From: an uncultured OCS116 cluster bacterium
Lineage (GTDB): Bacteria > Pseudomonadota > Alphaproteobacteria > Rhizobiales > TMED25
Direction: 5' to 3'
Length of the DNA stretch: 64,000 nucleotides
NCBI GenBank assembly: GCA_902633855.1
Contig: CACPHU010000004.1
Coordinates: forward strand, 23,589-87,588
Below, piece after piece: positions 8,999 to 18,884 of the stretch. The notes below the pieces were generated by a model that was given only the letters and a program-made list of their open reading frames with translations, made no database searches and had not been told where the DNA came from. Within the stretch, counting starts at the first letter, position 1. Every line of letters starts with the position of its first letter. The translations under genes were made by a program, and so were the position numbers.

Positions 8999-10048
8999 TC
9001 AAACTTTTATGTATTTAGATGCCTTCCTCATTAGGCTTGATAAACCAAGTTGATCTAGCTGGTTTGGTTTTTTCCATATTCCATTTTGTGGTACTGTAAT
9101 ATTCTTAATATCACTGGACTCATTATCAACTTTTATAACAGTTAGTTCTAAAGTAAAATGTGAAAATCTATGATTAACTTTCCCAACAACATTCATTTTC
9201 TGATATGACTTATGGGAGTCTGATGGTGGCATCGCTTCACACCAATCTGTCGTCGGAAATTGATAAGTTTTTGCCAAAAGCCCTTTTTCTGCTCTTCTTT
9301 CAAGGAGATACGAGCCATCCGACCTTTCAATTAAATAAACACTTCCATATCTTTGAGGAATTATTTTTTTTATTTTTTTTAATGTAAATTCAAATTTATT
9401 ATTTTTGTACGAATTACACCCCCTTTTCAAAGGGCATTTTTCACAATCAGGTAATTTCGGAGTGCACAGCGATGATCCGAGGTCCATCAAACCCTGAATA
9501 AGATCTCTGGGAGAGTCATTACTGGTCAGTAATAAAACAATATCTTGAACCTTTTTTCGGTTACGAGCTGGTTTTTTAAAATCTAATTGGTAATACCTTG
9601 TTATTACCCTCTGTATATTTGTATCTACTGCTTTTGAAGGAAGATTATATGCGATAGATGCAATAGCCGATGACATGTATTCGCCTACGCCTGGAAATGT
9701 TTTTAGAGTATCAATATCTTTTGGTATTTTGTTTGAGTAATCATGAAAAATTATTTTTGAGGTTTTTAATAAATTAATTCCCCTTGAGTAATATCCGAGT
9801 CCAGACCAAATTTCTAGAACCTCATCTTCGGTCGCATTTGATAGATCCTTATTAGTAGGCCATCTTTCTATAAATCTATCATAATAATTTAAGACAGTTG
9901 CAACCGTGGTTTGCTGCAGCATAAATTCGCTAACAAGGATCTGATAGGGTGCGTTTTCATGGTTAAATGCATTTCTCCAAGGAAGATTTCTTTTGTTTGA
10001 CTTATACCATGAAATTAGTGGGTATGTTATATCGTTTGATTTGTACAT
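8999..10048 (-). CDS. mutY: A/G-specific adenine DNA glycosylase
   Basis: Base-excision enzyme that removes adenine opposite 8-oxoguanine. The helix-hairpin-helix and catalytic Asp region reads FPGVGEYMSSAIASIAY...VDTN, and the [4Fe-4S] ligands fit C-x6-C-x2-C-x5-C in CTPKLPDCEKCPLKRGC. The C-terminal NUDIX-like domain (RRAEKGLLAKTYQFPT, HRFSHFTLELTV) follows. The frame opens further upstream to 10099, but that extension is hydrophobic and lacks homology; ATG at 10048 (MYKSNDITYPLISWYKSNKR) gives 349 aa and the family N-terminus. Divergent from the DUF721 gene. Confidence 0.94.
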   Translation of the reverse strand: MYKSNDITYPLISWYKSNKRNLPWRNAFNHENAPYQILVSEFMLQQTTVATVLNYYDRFIERWPTNKDLSNATEDEVLEIWSGLGYYSRGINLLKTSKIIFHDYSNKIPKDIDTLKTFPGVGEYMSSAIASIAYNLPSKAVDTNIQRVITRYYQLDFKKPARNRKKVQDIVLLLTSNDSPRDLIQGLMDLGSSLCTPKLPDCEKCPLKRGCNSYKNNKFEFTLKKIKKIIPQRYGSVYLIERSDGSYLLERRAEKGLLAKTYQFPTTDWCEAMPPSDSHKSYQKMNVVGKVNHRFSHFTLELTVIKVDNESSDIKNITVPQNGIWKKPNQLDQLGLSSLMRKASKYIKV

Positions 10049-10098
10049 TTCTGCAATTAATAATAATATAATAATGTAGAAATAGAAATGGTAACCCA

Positions 10099-10629
10099 AT
10101 GTCTAAACAAGATAATATATATAATTTAGCAGGCCATTATAACTCAAGATTACATATTAGTAATTTTATTGAGCCTTTAATAAAACCACTAAAGAAAAAA
10201 TATGGGGTTAAAGTTGATGAACTTTCAATACTTTGGGATCAAGTTTTTGAGGATCAATACAAAGATCAAGTTTATCCAAAAAAAATATCTACTGAATATA
10301 GGTTTATTAATGGTGAAAAAAAAATATATAGAAAATTACATCTTGAGGTATCTGGTTCTTCTGCAATAGAAATGCAATACAGACGGAACTCAATAATTGA
10401 CAGAGTGAATGAAATATATGGTCAAAATTTCATTTCAGATTTAGTCATCAAAAATAAACCTGGCAAAAACAAAATTAATTACAAAGACACAGCTTCCAAT
10501 AATACAACATCTGAGCTTCCATGCCTAACTAGTCATGAAGCCCAGGCAGAAAAAAGCAAAACTCTTGAAGACGCTCTGGCAAAGCTCGGTAAAAATATAA
10601 AGGAGAAAAGAAAAAATGAGAAGAAATAA
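10099..10629 (+). CDS. DUF721 (DciA-like) protein
   Basis: Conserved in alphaproteobacteria between mutY and a dsbA-like gene, as here. The DUF721 core is seen from about residue 25: FIEPLIKPLKKKYG, then LSILWDQVF, and a strand-rich segment ending MQYRRNSIIDRVNEIYG. The last 50 residues are charged and low in complexity. DUF721 overlaps the DciA family of helicase operators; that link suggests DNA replication but does not prove it for this protein. It overlaps the next gene by 14 bp. Confidence 0.8.
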   Translation: MSKQDNIYNLAGHYNSRLHISNFIEPLIKPLKKKYGVKVDELSILWDQVFEDQYKDQVYPKKISTEYRFINGEKKIYRKLHLEVSGSSAIEMQYRRNSIIDRVNEIYGQNFISDLVIKNKPGKNKINYKDTASNNTTSELPCLTSHEAQAEKSKTLEDALAKLGKNIKEKRKNEKK

Positions 10630-11305
10630 AATATTATTACTATTTTTCGGACTGATTTTCATTGTTATCACGTTTTATTTTTCTGTTGGCTCATACACAG
10701 ATAAATCATCCCGTGTAGACTATCTATTTATGGAAGATAGAAGTATTAATATGGAAAACCTTTCAGTATCCGAAGTATCTCTTCAGGAGTTATCAATCGG
10801 TGACGATGATGCCCCAGTAACAATTATTGAATACGCATCAATGACTTGTTCCCATTGCGCTGATTTTCATACCGAAACCTATCCTGCTTTAAAGAAAGAT
10901 TATATTGAAAAGGGTGAAGTTAAATTTATATTCAAGGAATTTCCACTAGATAAACTCTCAATGGCGACCTCAATGCTGGCGCGTTGCGTAGATAACAGTA
11001 TTTCTCTCGCTTTCATTGATATTTTATTTCAAAAAAGAAGTAAGTGGTATTCGGATAATGCAATTGCTGAGTTAAAAAGTCTATCAAAACAGGCAGGGCT
11101 AAGCAGCGAAGATTTTGACCAATGCTTGAATGATCAAGAATTACTAGACCAACTGATTATGCAAAAAGAAAATGCTATAAAGGAGTTTCAGATAAACTCC
11201 ACACCATCCTTTATTATTAACGGTAAAGTGATATCCGGTAACAAACCTTATTCATATTTTAAATCAGAAATAGAAAGAATATTGGACTCATACAAAGGAG
11301 TTTAG
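10616..11305 (+). CDS. DsbA-family thiol-disulfide oxidoreductase
   Basis: Probably periplasmic thioredoxin-fold oxidoreductase. An N-terminal signal/anchor (residues about 4-26, hydrophobic) precedes the thioredoxin domain. The redox motif is CSHC in YASMTCSHCADFH, and the cis-Pro segment is STPSFIINGK near the end. Length 229 aa fits the DsbA/BdbD type that lies in the alphaproteobacterial mutY-smc neighbourhood. Start ATG 10616 overlaps the DUF721 gene; smc begins 16 bp after the stop. Confidence 0.9.
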   Translation: MRRNKILLLFFGLIFIVITFYFSVGSYTDKSSRVDYLFMEDRSINMENLSVSEVSLQELSIGDDDAPVTIIEYASMTCSHCADFHTETYPALKKDYIEKGEVKFIFKEFPLDKLSMATSMLARCVDNSISLAFIDILFQKRSKWYSDNAIAELKSLSKQAGLSSEDFDQCLNDQELLDQLIMQKENAIKEFQINSTPSFIINGKVISGNKPYSYFKSEIERILDSYKGV

Positions 11306-11321
11306 GAGGATCTATTCCAAA

Positions 11322-14300
11322 ATGGAATTAAAAAAAATTAAACTGCACGGTTTCAAGTCTTTTGAAAAACAAACTGAGTTTGAAATAAACAAGGGTCTGA
11401 CTGGAATCGTTGGGCCTAATGGCTGCGGTAAGTCAAATGTTTTAGACAGCCTCCAATGGGTTATGGGTGAAACATCCTATAAGAATCTCCGTGGGTCAGA
11501 AATGGATGATGTCATTTTTTCAGGTACTGACACAAGCCCGTCTAGAAACTTTGCTGAAGTTTCTGTAATTATGCGCGAAACTAATAACACTTCAGATGAG
11601 AGTAAAGCTAGTGGTGATGAATATGAAATCAAGAGAAGGATTGAGAGAAATTCCGGCTCGAAATACTATATTAATTCAATAGAAAAAAGAGCGAAAGACG
11701 TTCAATTATTTTTTGCGGATAATTCTCTCGGCCCGCATTCAATATCAATTGTTAAGCAGGGTCAAATTAACCAAATTATTGAGTCAAAGCCGAATGAGCG
11801 AAGAAAGATACTAGAAGAAGCAGCAGGTATTAGTGGTCTCCATCACCGCAAGCATGAAGCGATACTTAAGCTTAATGCAACAAGACTAAATATAGAGCGA
11901 CTTGCTGATATTATTAGTGTTGTAGGAACCGAGATGTCTTCACTCAAAAGACAAGCAAATCAAGCTGAAAAGTTTAAAGCCATTGCTTCCCAAATAAGGG
12001 ATTATGAAAAAGAATTACTGAAAATAGATTGGCACTCGATTGAGGCTAAAAGAAAGGAATTAGATCAAAATATCAAAGACATACAGGATAATGTAAAAAA
12101 TATAAAAAATGAAATTGGTAGTTTAGAATTTGAAAATAAGGACCTTGGTGATTTCATGAAGCCCATTAGACAGGAATATGAAAACCTTATTGATGATCTT
12201 CAGCAAAAAAGGAGTAACGAACTTAATTTAAAAAATGAATTACAATACACAATAGAAAAAATTACTACAGCCAGTAAACAAGTAGACCAAATATTGATAG
12301 ATTTGGATCGCGAAAAAATAAACCTAACTGACCAAGAGAGTCAACTCAAAGACTTGGATGGTAAATTAGCAGAACTAAACAAAACCATTAATGATATAGA
12401 AAAGATTGAGAGCAATATCATACAGGCATCAAGTGATGCTACAGATAGTTATAAGATACTAGAAAAAGAATATAATAGTCATCTATCGGAAGTGCTAACC
12501 ATGGAGACTGAAAATAAAAACATTGAAGATCAAATTGAAGAATGCCATGAAAACCTAAGAAAGCTATCAAACGAGCTAGAAAATGCCCAAAAAAATAAAT
12601 CTTATCATGGTGTAGATGACTCCAGCGAAAAAGATAGAGACTTGTATATAAATAAGCGGAAAAAGATAGAAGAAAGCCTCATATCTACCCTCAGAGATAT
12701 TGATCAATGCGAAGAAAATAAAAGGAAACTCTCACAGGATTTAGAGAAAAATAAAGAATTAAGTTTAATCTTAGATTTCGAGATCAGGCAATCACAAAAA
12801 ACTAAAAAAGAGCTCGAAGAATACCTATTAAGTATCGAAAATCCTGATGCTATAGTCAATAAAATTAAAATTACTGATGGTTTTGAAAAGAAAGTTGGAA
12901 GAATTCTCAATGATCTTGAAATTTCTACACTTAAAAAAGGTAAGAAATTTTGGATCAACACCAATCAGGATTTTGATGATGAATTTGCAGATTGTATAAC
13001 GCCACTAGCTGACTTAATTGAAGGGCCGGAGGAGATACATATATTTTTGAGATATACTGGATATACAGAGGTAAACGAAATAAATAAAATTATGGAGTTA
13101 TTGAGACCGGGGCAGCAAGTTATTAATGCCAATGGCGAAATGATAAGGTGGGACGGCTTTGTGCAGAAATTTAATACTGATACTGAAAATATAAACATAC
13201 CACATGCTAAAACGAAAATTATAGATCTGAGTAAAAATATACAAAGCAACGAAATGAAACTAGAAACTCTAAAAAAGGATGCAAGAGAAGTTTCTGAAAA
13301 TCTTGAAAAAATCATAAACCAGCAGTCAATGGAAAAAGAAAATTGGAAGAGGCTTATCGAGGAGCAAAAACTGGTGACTGATAATATTAAGGAGTTAGAT
13401 AAAAAAATAATTACCGAAAAAGACTCAGCTTTATCAAATGAAATTAAGATAAACTCATTAGAAGAAAATATAAAAATTAATAATAGAAATATTGAGTCAT
13501 TGAGCTCAAAGAAAATTAACAAAAGTGAAATAGAAAAAGCCCAAAATACTCTAGATAAAGCAAAACAAGATTTCTATAATGCAAAAACGATAGCGGACAT
13601 TAAGGAAGCAAATACTCAAAATATTCTACGAGAGAAAAGAGATCTTGAGAAAAACCAAAAGGATCTCATTGAGAATAGAAATTCATGGGAAGTTAGAAAA
13701 AACCAAACAGAGAACCATCTAAAGGATCTAAATCAGAGACTAAATAATTCAGAAGAACTATTGAAAAGCATAGAGTCTGAGCCCGAAAAAATAAAACATA
13801 AACAATCAGAGATTGAGCTTGAACTTGAACGTTCGACTCAGAGGAAAAAAGATTTACAAGTAAAATTAGATACGTATGAGCAAAAATATCAAAAAAATAA
13901 TGAAAAAATAAAATCATTAGAGTCTGATCTGATGAAAGACTCTGAAATGTTAATCCAAGCCAGAACTAAATTAGAAAATCTTGATGATAGGAAGATCGAG
14001 TTGAATGATAAAATCAAGATTAATTTAGGGATAAACTCAAAAGATTTATTCGATGATACAAGCCCAAGCTCTCTTGACCGAGAAAAAATCATTGAGTTGT
14101 TATCACAAGCATACTCACAGCGGGAAAAAATTGGAGCAGTAAATCTAACAGCCTCAGATCAATATGCAGAAAAAAAAGAATACCACGAGACGCTTTGCCG
14201 CGAAAATGATGATCTTGTCTCAGCGACTGAAACATTACATAAGGGAATTGTAGAAATAGATAGAGAAGCGCGGGAACGCTTGCAGCAGTCCTATGAAAAA

Positions 14301-14765
14301 GTAAACTCTAATTTTAAGCTTTTATTTGAAAAATTATTTGAAGGTGGAAAAGCTGAACTTAAATTGGATGACAATGAGGATATATTAAATGCAGGTCTTG
14401 ACATTGTTGCATGGCCACCAGGTAAAAAACCACAAACAATATCATTACTATCTGGAGGTGAACAAGCACTCACAGTGATTGCACTTATATTAGCTGTTTT
14501 CTTGGAAAATCCAGCTCCTGTGTGTATTCTTGACGAAGTTGACGCGCCATTAGACGATACTAATGTTAAAAAATTTTGTGACACACTTGATGATCTATCG
14601 AAAAATTCAAATACAAAGTTTCTCATAGTTACCCACCATCCTTATACAATGTCTCGGATGGATAGGCTTTTTGGGATAACAATGGCTAAGAAGGGTGAGA
14701 GTGTTATGCTTTCTGTAGACCTAAATCAAGCAGAAAAGATGGTGAATGAAGAGATTGTCGCATGA
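11322..14765 (+). CDS. smc: chromosome segregation protein SMC
   Basis: Condensin ATPase that organises and separates chromosomes. Walker A is GPNGCGKSN near residue 31. Two long coiled coils (about 170-500 and 640-980) flank a hinge around 510-600 (VGRILNDLEIS to IEGPEEIHIFLR). At the C-terminus come the ABC signature LLSGGEQALTVIA and Walker B VCILDEVDAPLDD. At 1147 aa it is complete. An RBS-like AGGAGG lies at 11305-11310 just upstream. Its stop overlaps the atpI start as ATGA. No scpA or scpB is seen in the window. Confidence 0.97.
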   Translation: MELKKIKLHGFKSFEKQTEFEINKGLTGIVGPNGCGKSNVLDSLQWVMGETSYKNLRGSEMDDVIFSGTDTSPSRNFAEVSVIMRETNNTSDESKASGDEYEIKRRIERNSGSKYYINSIEKRAKDVQLFFADNSLGPHSISIVKQGQINQIIESKPNERRKILEEAAGISGLHHRKHEAILKLNATRLNIERLADIISVVGTEMSSLKRQANQAEKFKAIASQIRDYEKELLKIDWHSIEAKRKELDQNIKDIQDNVKNIKNEIGSLEFENKDLGDFMKPIRQEYENLIDDLQQKRSNELNLKNELQYTIEKITTASKQVDQILIDLDREKINLTDQESQLKDLDGKLAELNKTINDIEKIESNIIQASSDATDSYKILEKEYNSHLSEVLTMETENKNIEDQIEECHENLRKLSNELENAQKNKSYHGVDDSSEKDRDLYINKRKKIEESLISTLRDIDQCEENKRKLSQDLEKNKELSLILDFEIRQSQKTKKELEEYLLSIENPDAIVNKIKITDGFEKKVGRILNDLEISTLKKGKKFWINTNQDFDDEFADCITPLADLIEGPEEIHIFLRYTGYTEVNEINKIMELLRPGQQVINANGEMIRWDGFVQKFNTDTENINIPHAKTKIIDLSKNIQSNEMKLETLKKDAREVSENLEKIINQQSMEKENWKRLIEEQKLVTDNIKELDKKIITEKDSALSNEIKINSLEENIKINNRNIESLSSKKINKSEIEKAQNTLDKAKQDFYNAKTIADIKEANTQNILREKRDLEKNQKDLIENRNSWEVRKNQTENHLKDLNQRLNNSEELLKSIESEPEKIKHKQSEIELELERSTQRKKDLQVKLDTYEQKYQKNNEKIKSLESDLMKDSEMLIQARTKLENLDDRKIELNDKIKINLGINSKDLFDDTSPSSLDREKIIELLSQAYSQREKIGAVNLTASDQYAEKKEYHETLCRENDDLVSATETLHKGIVEIDREARERLQQSYEKVNSNFKLLFEKLFEGGKAELKLDDNEDILNAGLDIVAWPPGKKPQTISLLSGGEQALTVIALILAVFLENPAPVCILDEVDAPLDDTNVKKFCDTLDDLSKNSNTKFLIVTHHPYTMSRMDRLFGITMAKKGESVMLSVDLNQAEKMVNEEIVA

Positions 14766-15070
14766 TTGATAAAAATGATCAACTCGATCAAGTTTCCGAG
14801 AAAATCGAGGAGATTAAATCCCGTAAGAAGAAAAATGATAACACACAAAAACAAATAAGGGGGAAGCAGATATCAATTGCAATGCGGATATCTATCGAAC
14901 TCATCATTGCAGTAATCATTGGAGCTATTCTAGGATGGTATATAGATAAGTGGTTAGATACAAAACCAATTTTTTTTGTAATATTCCTCATTCTTGGCAT
15001 CATTTCAGGAATAAAAACCGCTATCACGTCCTCAAGGCAATTGTATGAAGATAATTACAATGACCATTGA
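14762..15070 (+). CDS. atpI: F0F1 ATP synthase assembly protein AtpI-like
   Basis: Small membrane protein heading the F0 operon. After a charged N-terminal 35 residues there are two predicted membrane segments (about 43-63 and 70-90) with the glycine-rich LIIAVIIGAILGWYIDKW signature of the AtpI/subunit I family. It overlaps smc by 4 bp and precedes atpB by 99 bp. Members aid c-ring assembly or ion handling; the role here is taken from the family. Confidence 0.88.
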   Translation: MIDKNDQLDQVSEKIEEIKSRKKKNDNTQKQIRGKQISIAMRISIELIIAVIIGAILGWYIDKWLDTKPIFFVIFLILGIISGIKTAITSSRQLYEDNYNDH

Positions 15071-15169
15071 TTCACAATTAAGTGAATTTTTTTAGTTAAA
15101 ATTGATAAAATCGCTACCAAAAACAATAAAATTTATATATATAATAATAAGAAAAAGTAAGGATATAGC

Positions 15170-15934
15170 ATGGCTGAAAAATCTGGCGCTCCAGATCCAA
15201 TGCATCAATTTGAAATAGTTGAATTGGTTGAATTCAAACTATTTGATTTAAATTTGTCATTCACAAACTCCTCTTTATTTATGGTTTTTAGCGTAGCGCT
15301 AATTATATTGCTTACTCTATTTACATTTAATGGTCGTGGGACAGTTCCTACTAGAATGCAATCAATAGCAGAGCTGTCATATGAATTTGTTGGAAAGATG
15401 GTCAGAGATAATGTTGGTGATGAAGGGCAAAGATACTTCCCATTTATTTTTTGTCTATTCATGTTTGTGCTGTTTTGTAACATGCTTGGCATGATTCCGT
15501 ACACGTTCACTGTCACAAGTCATATAATTGTAACCTTTGCACTTGCGATTGTTATTTTCTTCGGAGTGACGGTAATAGGATTTGTGATGCATGGGATCAG
15601 TTTTTTAAAATTCTTTGTGCCAAGTGGTGTTCCCAAAGCACTACTGCCCCTTTTAGTTGTAATTGAAGTAATTTCTTATTTAACAAGACCCGTAAGTTTG
15701 TCCGTGAGATTATTTGCAAATATGATGGCTGGGCATACAATGTTGAAAGTTTTTGGATTTTTCGTAGCAGGGATGTTTTTTTCAGGTAATTTATTCATAG
15801 CACCACTTGGTGTTGCGCCATTGCTCTTTATTACGGCATTTACCGGATTAGAAATACTTGTTGCATTTTTGCAAGCATATGTATTTGCAATTCTAACTTG
15901 TATTTATCTAAACGATGCAATACATATGCATTAA
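15170..15934 (+). CDS. atpB: ATP synthase F0 subunit a
   Basis: Proton channel subunit of the F0 membrane sector. 254 aa with five to six membrane helices. The essential arginine is in [18 protein letters not shown] near residues 170-187, and [18 protein letters not shown] closes the protein. AAGGA at 15159-15163 upstream of ATG serves as RBS. The operon continues with c, b' and b subunits. The F1 genes are not in the window, matching the split ATP synthase operons of alphaproteobacteria. Confidence 0.97.
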   Translation: MAEKSGAPDPMHQFEIVELVEFKLFDLNLSFTNSSLFMVFSVALIILLTLFTFNGRGTVPTRMQSIAELSYEFVGKMVRDNVGDEGQRYFPFIFCLFMFVLFCNMLGMIPYTFTVTSHIIVTFALAIVIFFGVTVIGFVMHGISFLKFFVPSGVPKALLPLLVVIEVISYLTRPVSLSVRLFANMMAGHTMLKVFGFFVAGMFFSGNLFIAPLGVAPLLFITAFTGLEILVAFLQAYVFAILTCIYLNDAIHMH

Positions 15935-15966
15935 TTATAATTATCAATATTAAAAAGGAGAATATT

Positions 15967-16194
15967 ATGGAACCAGAAGCAGCTAAATTAATAGGAGCAG
16001 GATTAGCAACAATTGCACTTGCCGGCGCGGGTATTGGTATTGGTACTATTTTTGGTAACTACCTGTCAGGGGCACTGAGGAATCCTTCTGCGGCTCCCGG
16101 ACAATTTCCAAATCTTTTACTTGGATTCGCCCTTGCGGAAGCTACAGGTTTATTTGGGCTAGTAATAGCATTAATCCTACTCTTTGTTGTATAA
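15967..16194 (+). CDS. atpE: ATP synthase F0 subunit c
   Basis: Proteolipid that forms the rotating c-ring. 75 aa, two hydrophobic hairpin helices joined by the polar loop RNPSA near residues 38-42; the proton-binding carboxylate is the Glu in [12 protein letters not shown]. The helix-packing glycine motif [12 protein letters not shown] is intact. The frame is open upstream to 15898, but ATG 15967 with AAAAAGGAG at 15953-15961 is the right start and gives the normal length. The Glu and lack of extra sodium ligands suggest a proton-driven enzyme (inference). Confidence 0.97.
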   Translation: MEPEAAKLIGAGLATIALAGAGIGIGTIFGNYLSGALRNPSAAPGQFPNLLLGFALAEATGLFGLVIALILLFVV

Positions 16195-16223
16195 GTTACA
16201 GCGTTATTTAAAAGAGGACTAGT

Positions 16224-16727
16224 ATGTCGAAATCAGGTATGCCTCAATTAAATACAGAATATTTTGCATCGCAAATATTTTGGTTAGTGATCTCGTTCAT
16301 CATACTCTATATTGTTATGGCTAAGTATGCCTTACCAAAAATTGCAAATGTAATTGAAACTAGAGAAGATATAGTAGCAAGAGACGTCGAAGAGGCCGAG
16401 AATTTCAAAAAGGAGTCTGAAATCACCGAACAAGGATATCTTCAGTCAATAAAAGAAGCGCAAGAAAAAGCCTCGCAATATTTATCGAACTCAAGAAATA
16501 AACTAAATCTTCTAAACGAAGAAGAAAACAATGATTTTGAAAAGTCTAGTCGGGAACTCATGCAAAAGTTTGAGACAGAACTTGAAAAAAAGAAAAGTGC
16601 TGTTCTTGCGAACTCTGAACAGATTGCATATGACGTATCCAACGATATTATATCAAGAGTTTTTGGAGAAAACCCACTTGTCAAGGACACACTCAAGGAT
16701 AACATAAAAAGTATGGTAAAAAGGTAA
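16224..16727 (+). CDS. atpG: ATP synthase F0 subunit b'
   Basis: One of two b-type stator subunits; alphaproteobacteria and cyanobacteria use a b/b' pair. An N-terminal membrane helix lies near residues 14-33 (FWLVISFIILYIVMAKYALP), followed by a long charged coiled coil to the C-terminus. It comes first of the two b-type genes after atpE, the usual b' position. Length 167 aa is typical. The b gene follows 13 bp later. Confidence 0.92.
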   Translation: MSKSGMPQLNTEYFASQIFWLVISFIILYIVMAKYALPKIANVIETREDIVARDVEEAENFKKESEITEQGYLQSIKEAQEKASQYLSNSRNKLNLLNEEENNDFEKSSRELMQKFETELEKKKSAVLANSEQIAYDVSNDIISRVFGENPLVKDTLKDNIKSMVKR

Positions 16728-16740
16728 TTGGTAAAAAAAG

Positions 16741-17220
16741 ATGTTAGAAAAAGATGCAACCTGGGTAGCGATTGGATTTGTAATGTTTCTCCTACTCTTG
16801 GTTTACTTCAAAGTACCAGGGCAGATTACAAAAATTCTCGATAGTCGTGCACAGAAAATAAATGACGAGTTGGAAGAAGCCAAAAAACTCAGAGAAGAAG
16901 CGCAAACAGTTCTTGCAGAGTTTCAAAAGAAGAATAAAGAAGCCGAGAAAACAGCTAAAACAATTATAGAAGACGCAAAAAAAATTGCAAAAAACTATGA
17001 AAAAGAAGCAAAAATTAAATTAGAGGAAAGTCTTGAAAGAAAGAAAAAATTACTCGATGAAAAATTGAAGAGGGCTGAGTCAGATGCCGTAACCGCCATA
17101 AAAGAGGAAGTTAGTGAAGTTGTTTTTGAAGCGGTTAGCAAATCCATCACAACAGATAATATAAAATCTAGCTCATATGACCAGATGCTCAAGAATGGCA
17201 TCAAACAAATCAGAAAATAA
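16741..17220 (+). CDS. atpF: ATP synthase F0 subunit b
   Basis: Stator subunit linking F0 to F1. Residues about 5-25 form the membrane anchor (WVAIGFVMFLLLLVYFKVPG), then a lysine/glutamate-rich coiled coil (EELEEAKKLREEAQ region) reaches the end at residue 159. Last gene of the F0 operon; the next gene is convergent, 8 bp away, with no clear terminator between them. Confidence 0.93.
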   Translation: MLEKDATWVAIGFVMFLLLLVYFKVPGQITKILDSRAQKINDELEEAKKLREEAQTVLAEFQKKNKEAEKTAKTIIEDAKKIAKNYEKEAKIKLEESLERKKKLLDEKLKRAESDAVTAIKEEVSEVVFEAVSKSITTDNIKSSSYDQMLKNGIKQIRK

Positions 17221-17228
17221 TTCTTGAT

Positions 17229-17807
17229 CTATAAATTTTTGTTAAATTCAACCTGATCTGCGGTTAGCTTAAATCCAACTAGAATTTGATAATCGCTTGT
17301 ATTTTTTGAGCGCTCAAAATTCAATTTAAAATCTTCAAGAACAAACTCAAACCTTGCCAATGTAGCCCCCTCAGGTATGCTCACATTTATATCAACATAG
17401 CTGCGTGAAATAACCTCTTTATTTTTATTTATAACTGCCACAAAAGCAGGTAGAGTATAGAAATTATTTTGGGCATCCTGACCAAGAGATAAAGTTCCAA
17501 TGATGAGTATATTTCCCATTGTATAATTTGGTTCAATATTACACTCATAATCAATTCTATCAATGCGGCCTCTGTAAATTATGTTCGATGCGTCATTTGA
17601 TCCAAAATCTTTAAACTCAGTGATGCTGATTGCATCAGCTAGTATCATCGGCTTGGGACATGCAATCTCTTGGGCAGCATTCCTTGAAAAAGGATTTATG
17701 TTATATTTCGCAAGATCAGGCATACCAAGATTAGGCATACTAAAGTCTGATACAGTCTCGCAAGATGTTAAAAAAAATATCAGCAAAAATGATAAAAGTT
17801 TTTTCAT
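17229..17807 (-). CDS. conserved alphaproteobacterial lipoprotein, unknown role
   Basis: Signal peptide with a lipobox: hydrophobic residues 4-13, then FLTSC with Cys16 as the lipidated residue. The mature part has a conserved-looking segment IACPKPMILADAISITEF and then a strand-rich region to the end, including DIDRIDYEC-like pairing of cysteines near residues 49 and 86. I have seen similar lipoproteins in alphaproteobacteria but know no function. It could be an outer-membrane or periplasmic lipoprotein. Start ATG at 17805-17807. Confidence 0.7.
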   Translation of the reverse strand: MKKLLSFLLIFFLTSCETVSDFSMPNLGMPDLAKYNINPFSRNAAQEIACPKPMILADAISITEFKDFGSNDASNIIYRGRIDRIDYECNIEPNYTMGNILIIGTLSLGQDAQNNFYTLPAFVAVINKNKEVISRSYVDINVSIPEGATLARFEFVLEDFKLNFERSKNTSDYQILVGFKLTADQVEFNKNL

Positions 17808-17912
17808 TTGTTATTCAAGGATTATATTTGAACAATTATGTTGATAACTATATTATTCATAATATCGTTGATAAAGCTATATAAATTTATAAATAAAGAA
17901 ATAATTAAACTA

Positions 17913-18884
17913 ATGGCTGTGTATACAAAGGTAAATTTTGCAGAAGCAAACGAGTTTCTGCAAAAATACTATTCTATAAAAGACCTTAAAGAACTAATTG
18001 AAATACCACAAGGTGTTGAAAATACGAATTATATACTGGTAACAAAAAATAAAAAATTTATATTAACCCTCTATGAAAATAGGGTCTCATATGGAGATTT
18101 ACCTTTTTTTATCAATCTAATGGTAGCACTGAATCATAAAAATATCGAATGTCCAAATCCTGTAAAAATGAAAAATGGAAGTTATACAGAATTATTGAAT
18201 AATAAACACGCGGCAATTTTTAGTTTCTTACCTGGTAAATCAACTATAGCCATTAAAAATGAGCACTGCTTTCTAGTTGGTCAGACGCTTGCAAATATTC
18301 ATCTCAAAACAACTGATTTGAGTTTATATAGAGAAAATACATTATCAATAAAGTACTGGTCAGACCTTTTAAACTTGATCAATAAAACACCCAGAGATAC
18401 TGATGATAAATTGTATATGGATATATCAAATGAGTACGATTTTTTGATGAATAATTGGCCAAGTGATCTTCCAAGGGGTATTATTCACGGCGATCTTTTC
18501 CCTGATAATATTTTCTTCCAGAATAATAAGCTGACCGGCGTAATTGACTTCTATTTTGCATGTGATGAATTCTATATATTTGATATAGCAATCTGTATTA
18601 ACGCTTGGTGTTTTGAGAGTGACTACTCATTTAATATTACAAAAGCCTCACACTTACTAAAGGGCTATACATCGCTGAAAAATTTAACTGAAAATGAGGT
18701 TCAATTCCTACCTATTATGTGTCGTGGTAGTGCATTAAGATTCCTGCTAACACGTCTTGTTGATTGGAATAAAAGGGATGAAAACGTTCTTGTTACGCCA
18801 AAAGATCCGAGTGAGTATTATAATAAACTGCAATTTCATCAATCAGTAACAAGTTCAACGGATTATGGAATCTATGATAAATAA
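17913..18884 (+). CDS. thrB: homoserine kinase (APH-type ThrB)
   Basis: Phosphorylates homoserine on the way to threonine; the alphaproteobacterial form is an aminoglycoside-phosphotransferase-like kinase, not a GHMP kinase. Seen: NTNYILVTKNKKFILTLYE at the N-lobe, the catalytic loop GIIHGDLFPDNIFF, and GVIDFYFAC as the metal-binding DFG-like motif. The start at ATG 17913 gives MAVYTKVNFAEANEFL, the family N-terminus; the upstream extension to 17838 is hydrophobic and unlikely. thrC lies at 21987-23372 on the other strand. Overlaps rnhA by 11 bp. Confidence 0.93.
   Translation: MAVYTKVNFAEANEFLQKYYSIKDLKELIEIPQGVENTNYILVTKNKKFILTLYENRVSYGDLPFFINLMVALNHKNIECPNPVKMKNGSYTELLNNKHAAIFSFLPGKSTIAIKNEHCFLVGQTLANIHLKTTDLSLYRENTLSIKYWSDLLNLINKTPRDTDDKLYMDISNEYDFLMNNWPSDLPRGIIHGDLFPDNIFFQNNKLTGVIDFYFACDEFYIFDIAICINAWCFESDYSFNITKASHLLKGYTSLKNLTENEVQFLPIMCRGSALRFLLTRLVDWNKRDENVLVTPKDPSEYYNKLQFHQSVTSSTDYGIYDK

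Noticed and set aside
10049..10099. 17-residue N-terminal extension of MutY as a membrane anchor
   Set aside because: It is hydrophobic only because it reads AT-rich promoter DNA; relatives begin at the position of ATG 10048.
12965..13522. 185-codon minus-strand frame inside smc
   Set aside because: It is the shadow of the coiled-coil region; its Ser/Phe/Leu-rich composition is the complement of Lys/Glu codons.
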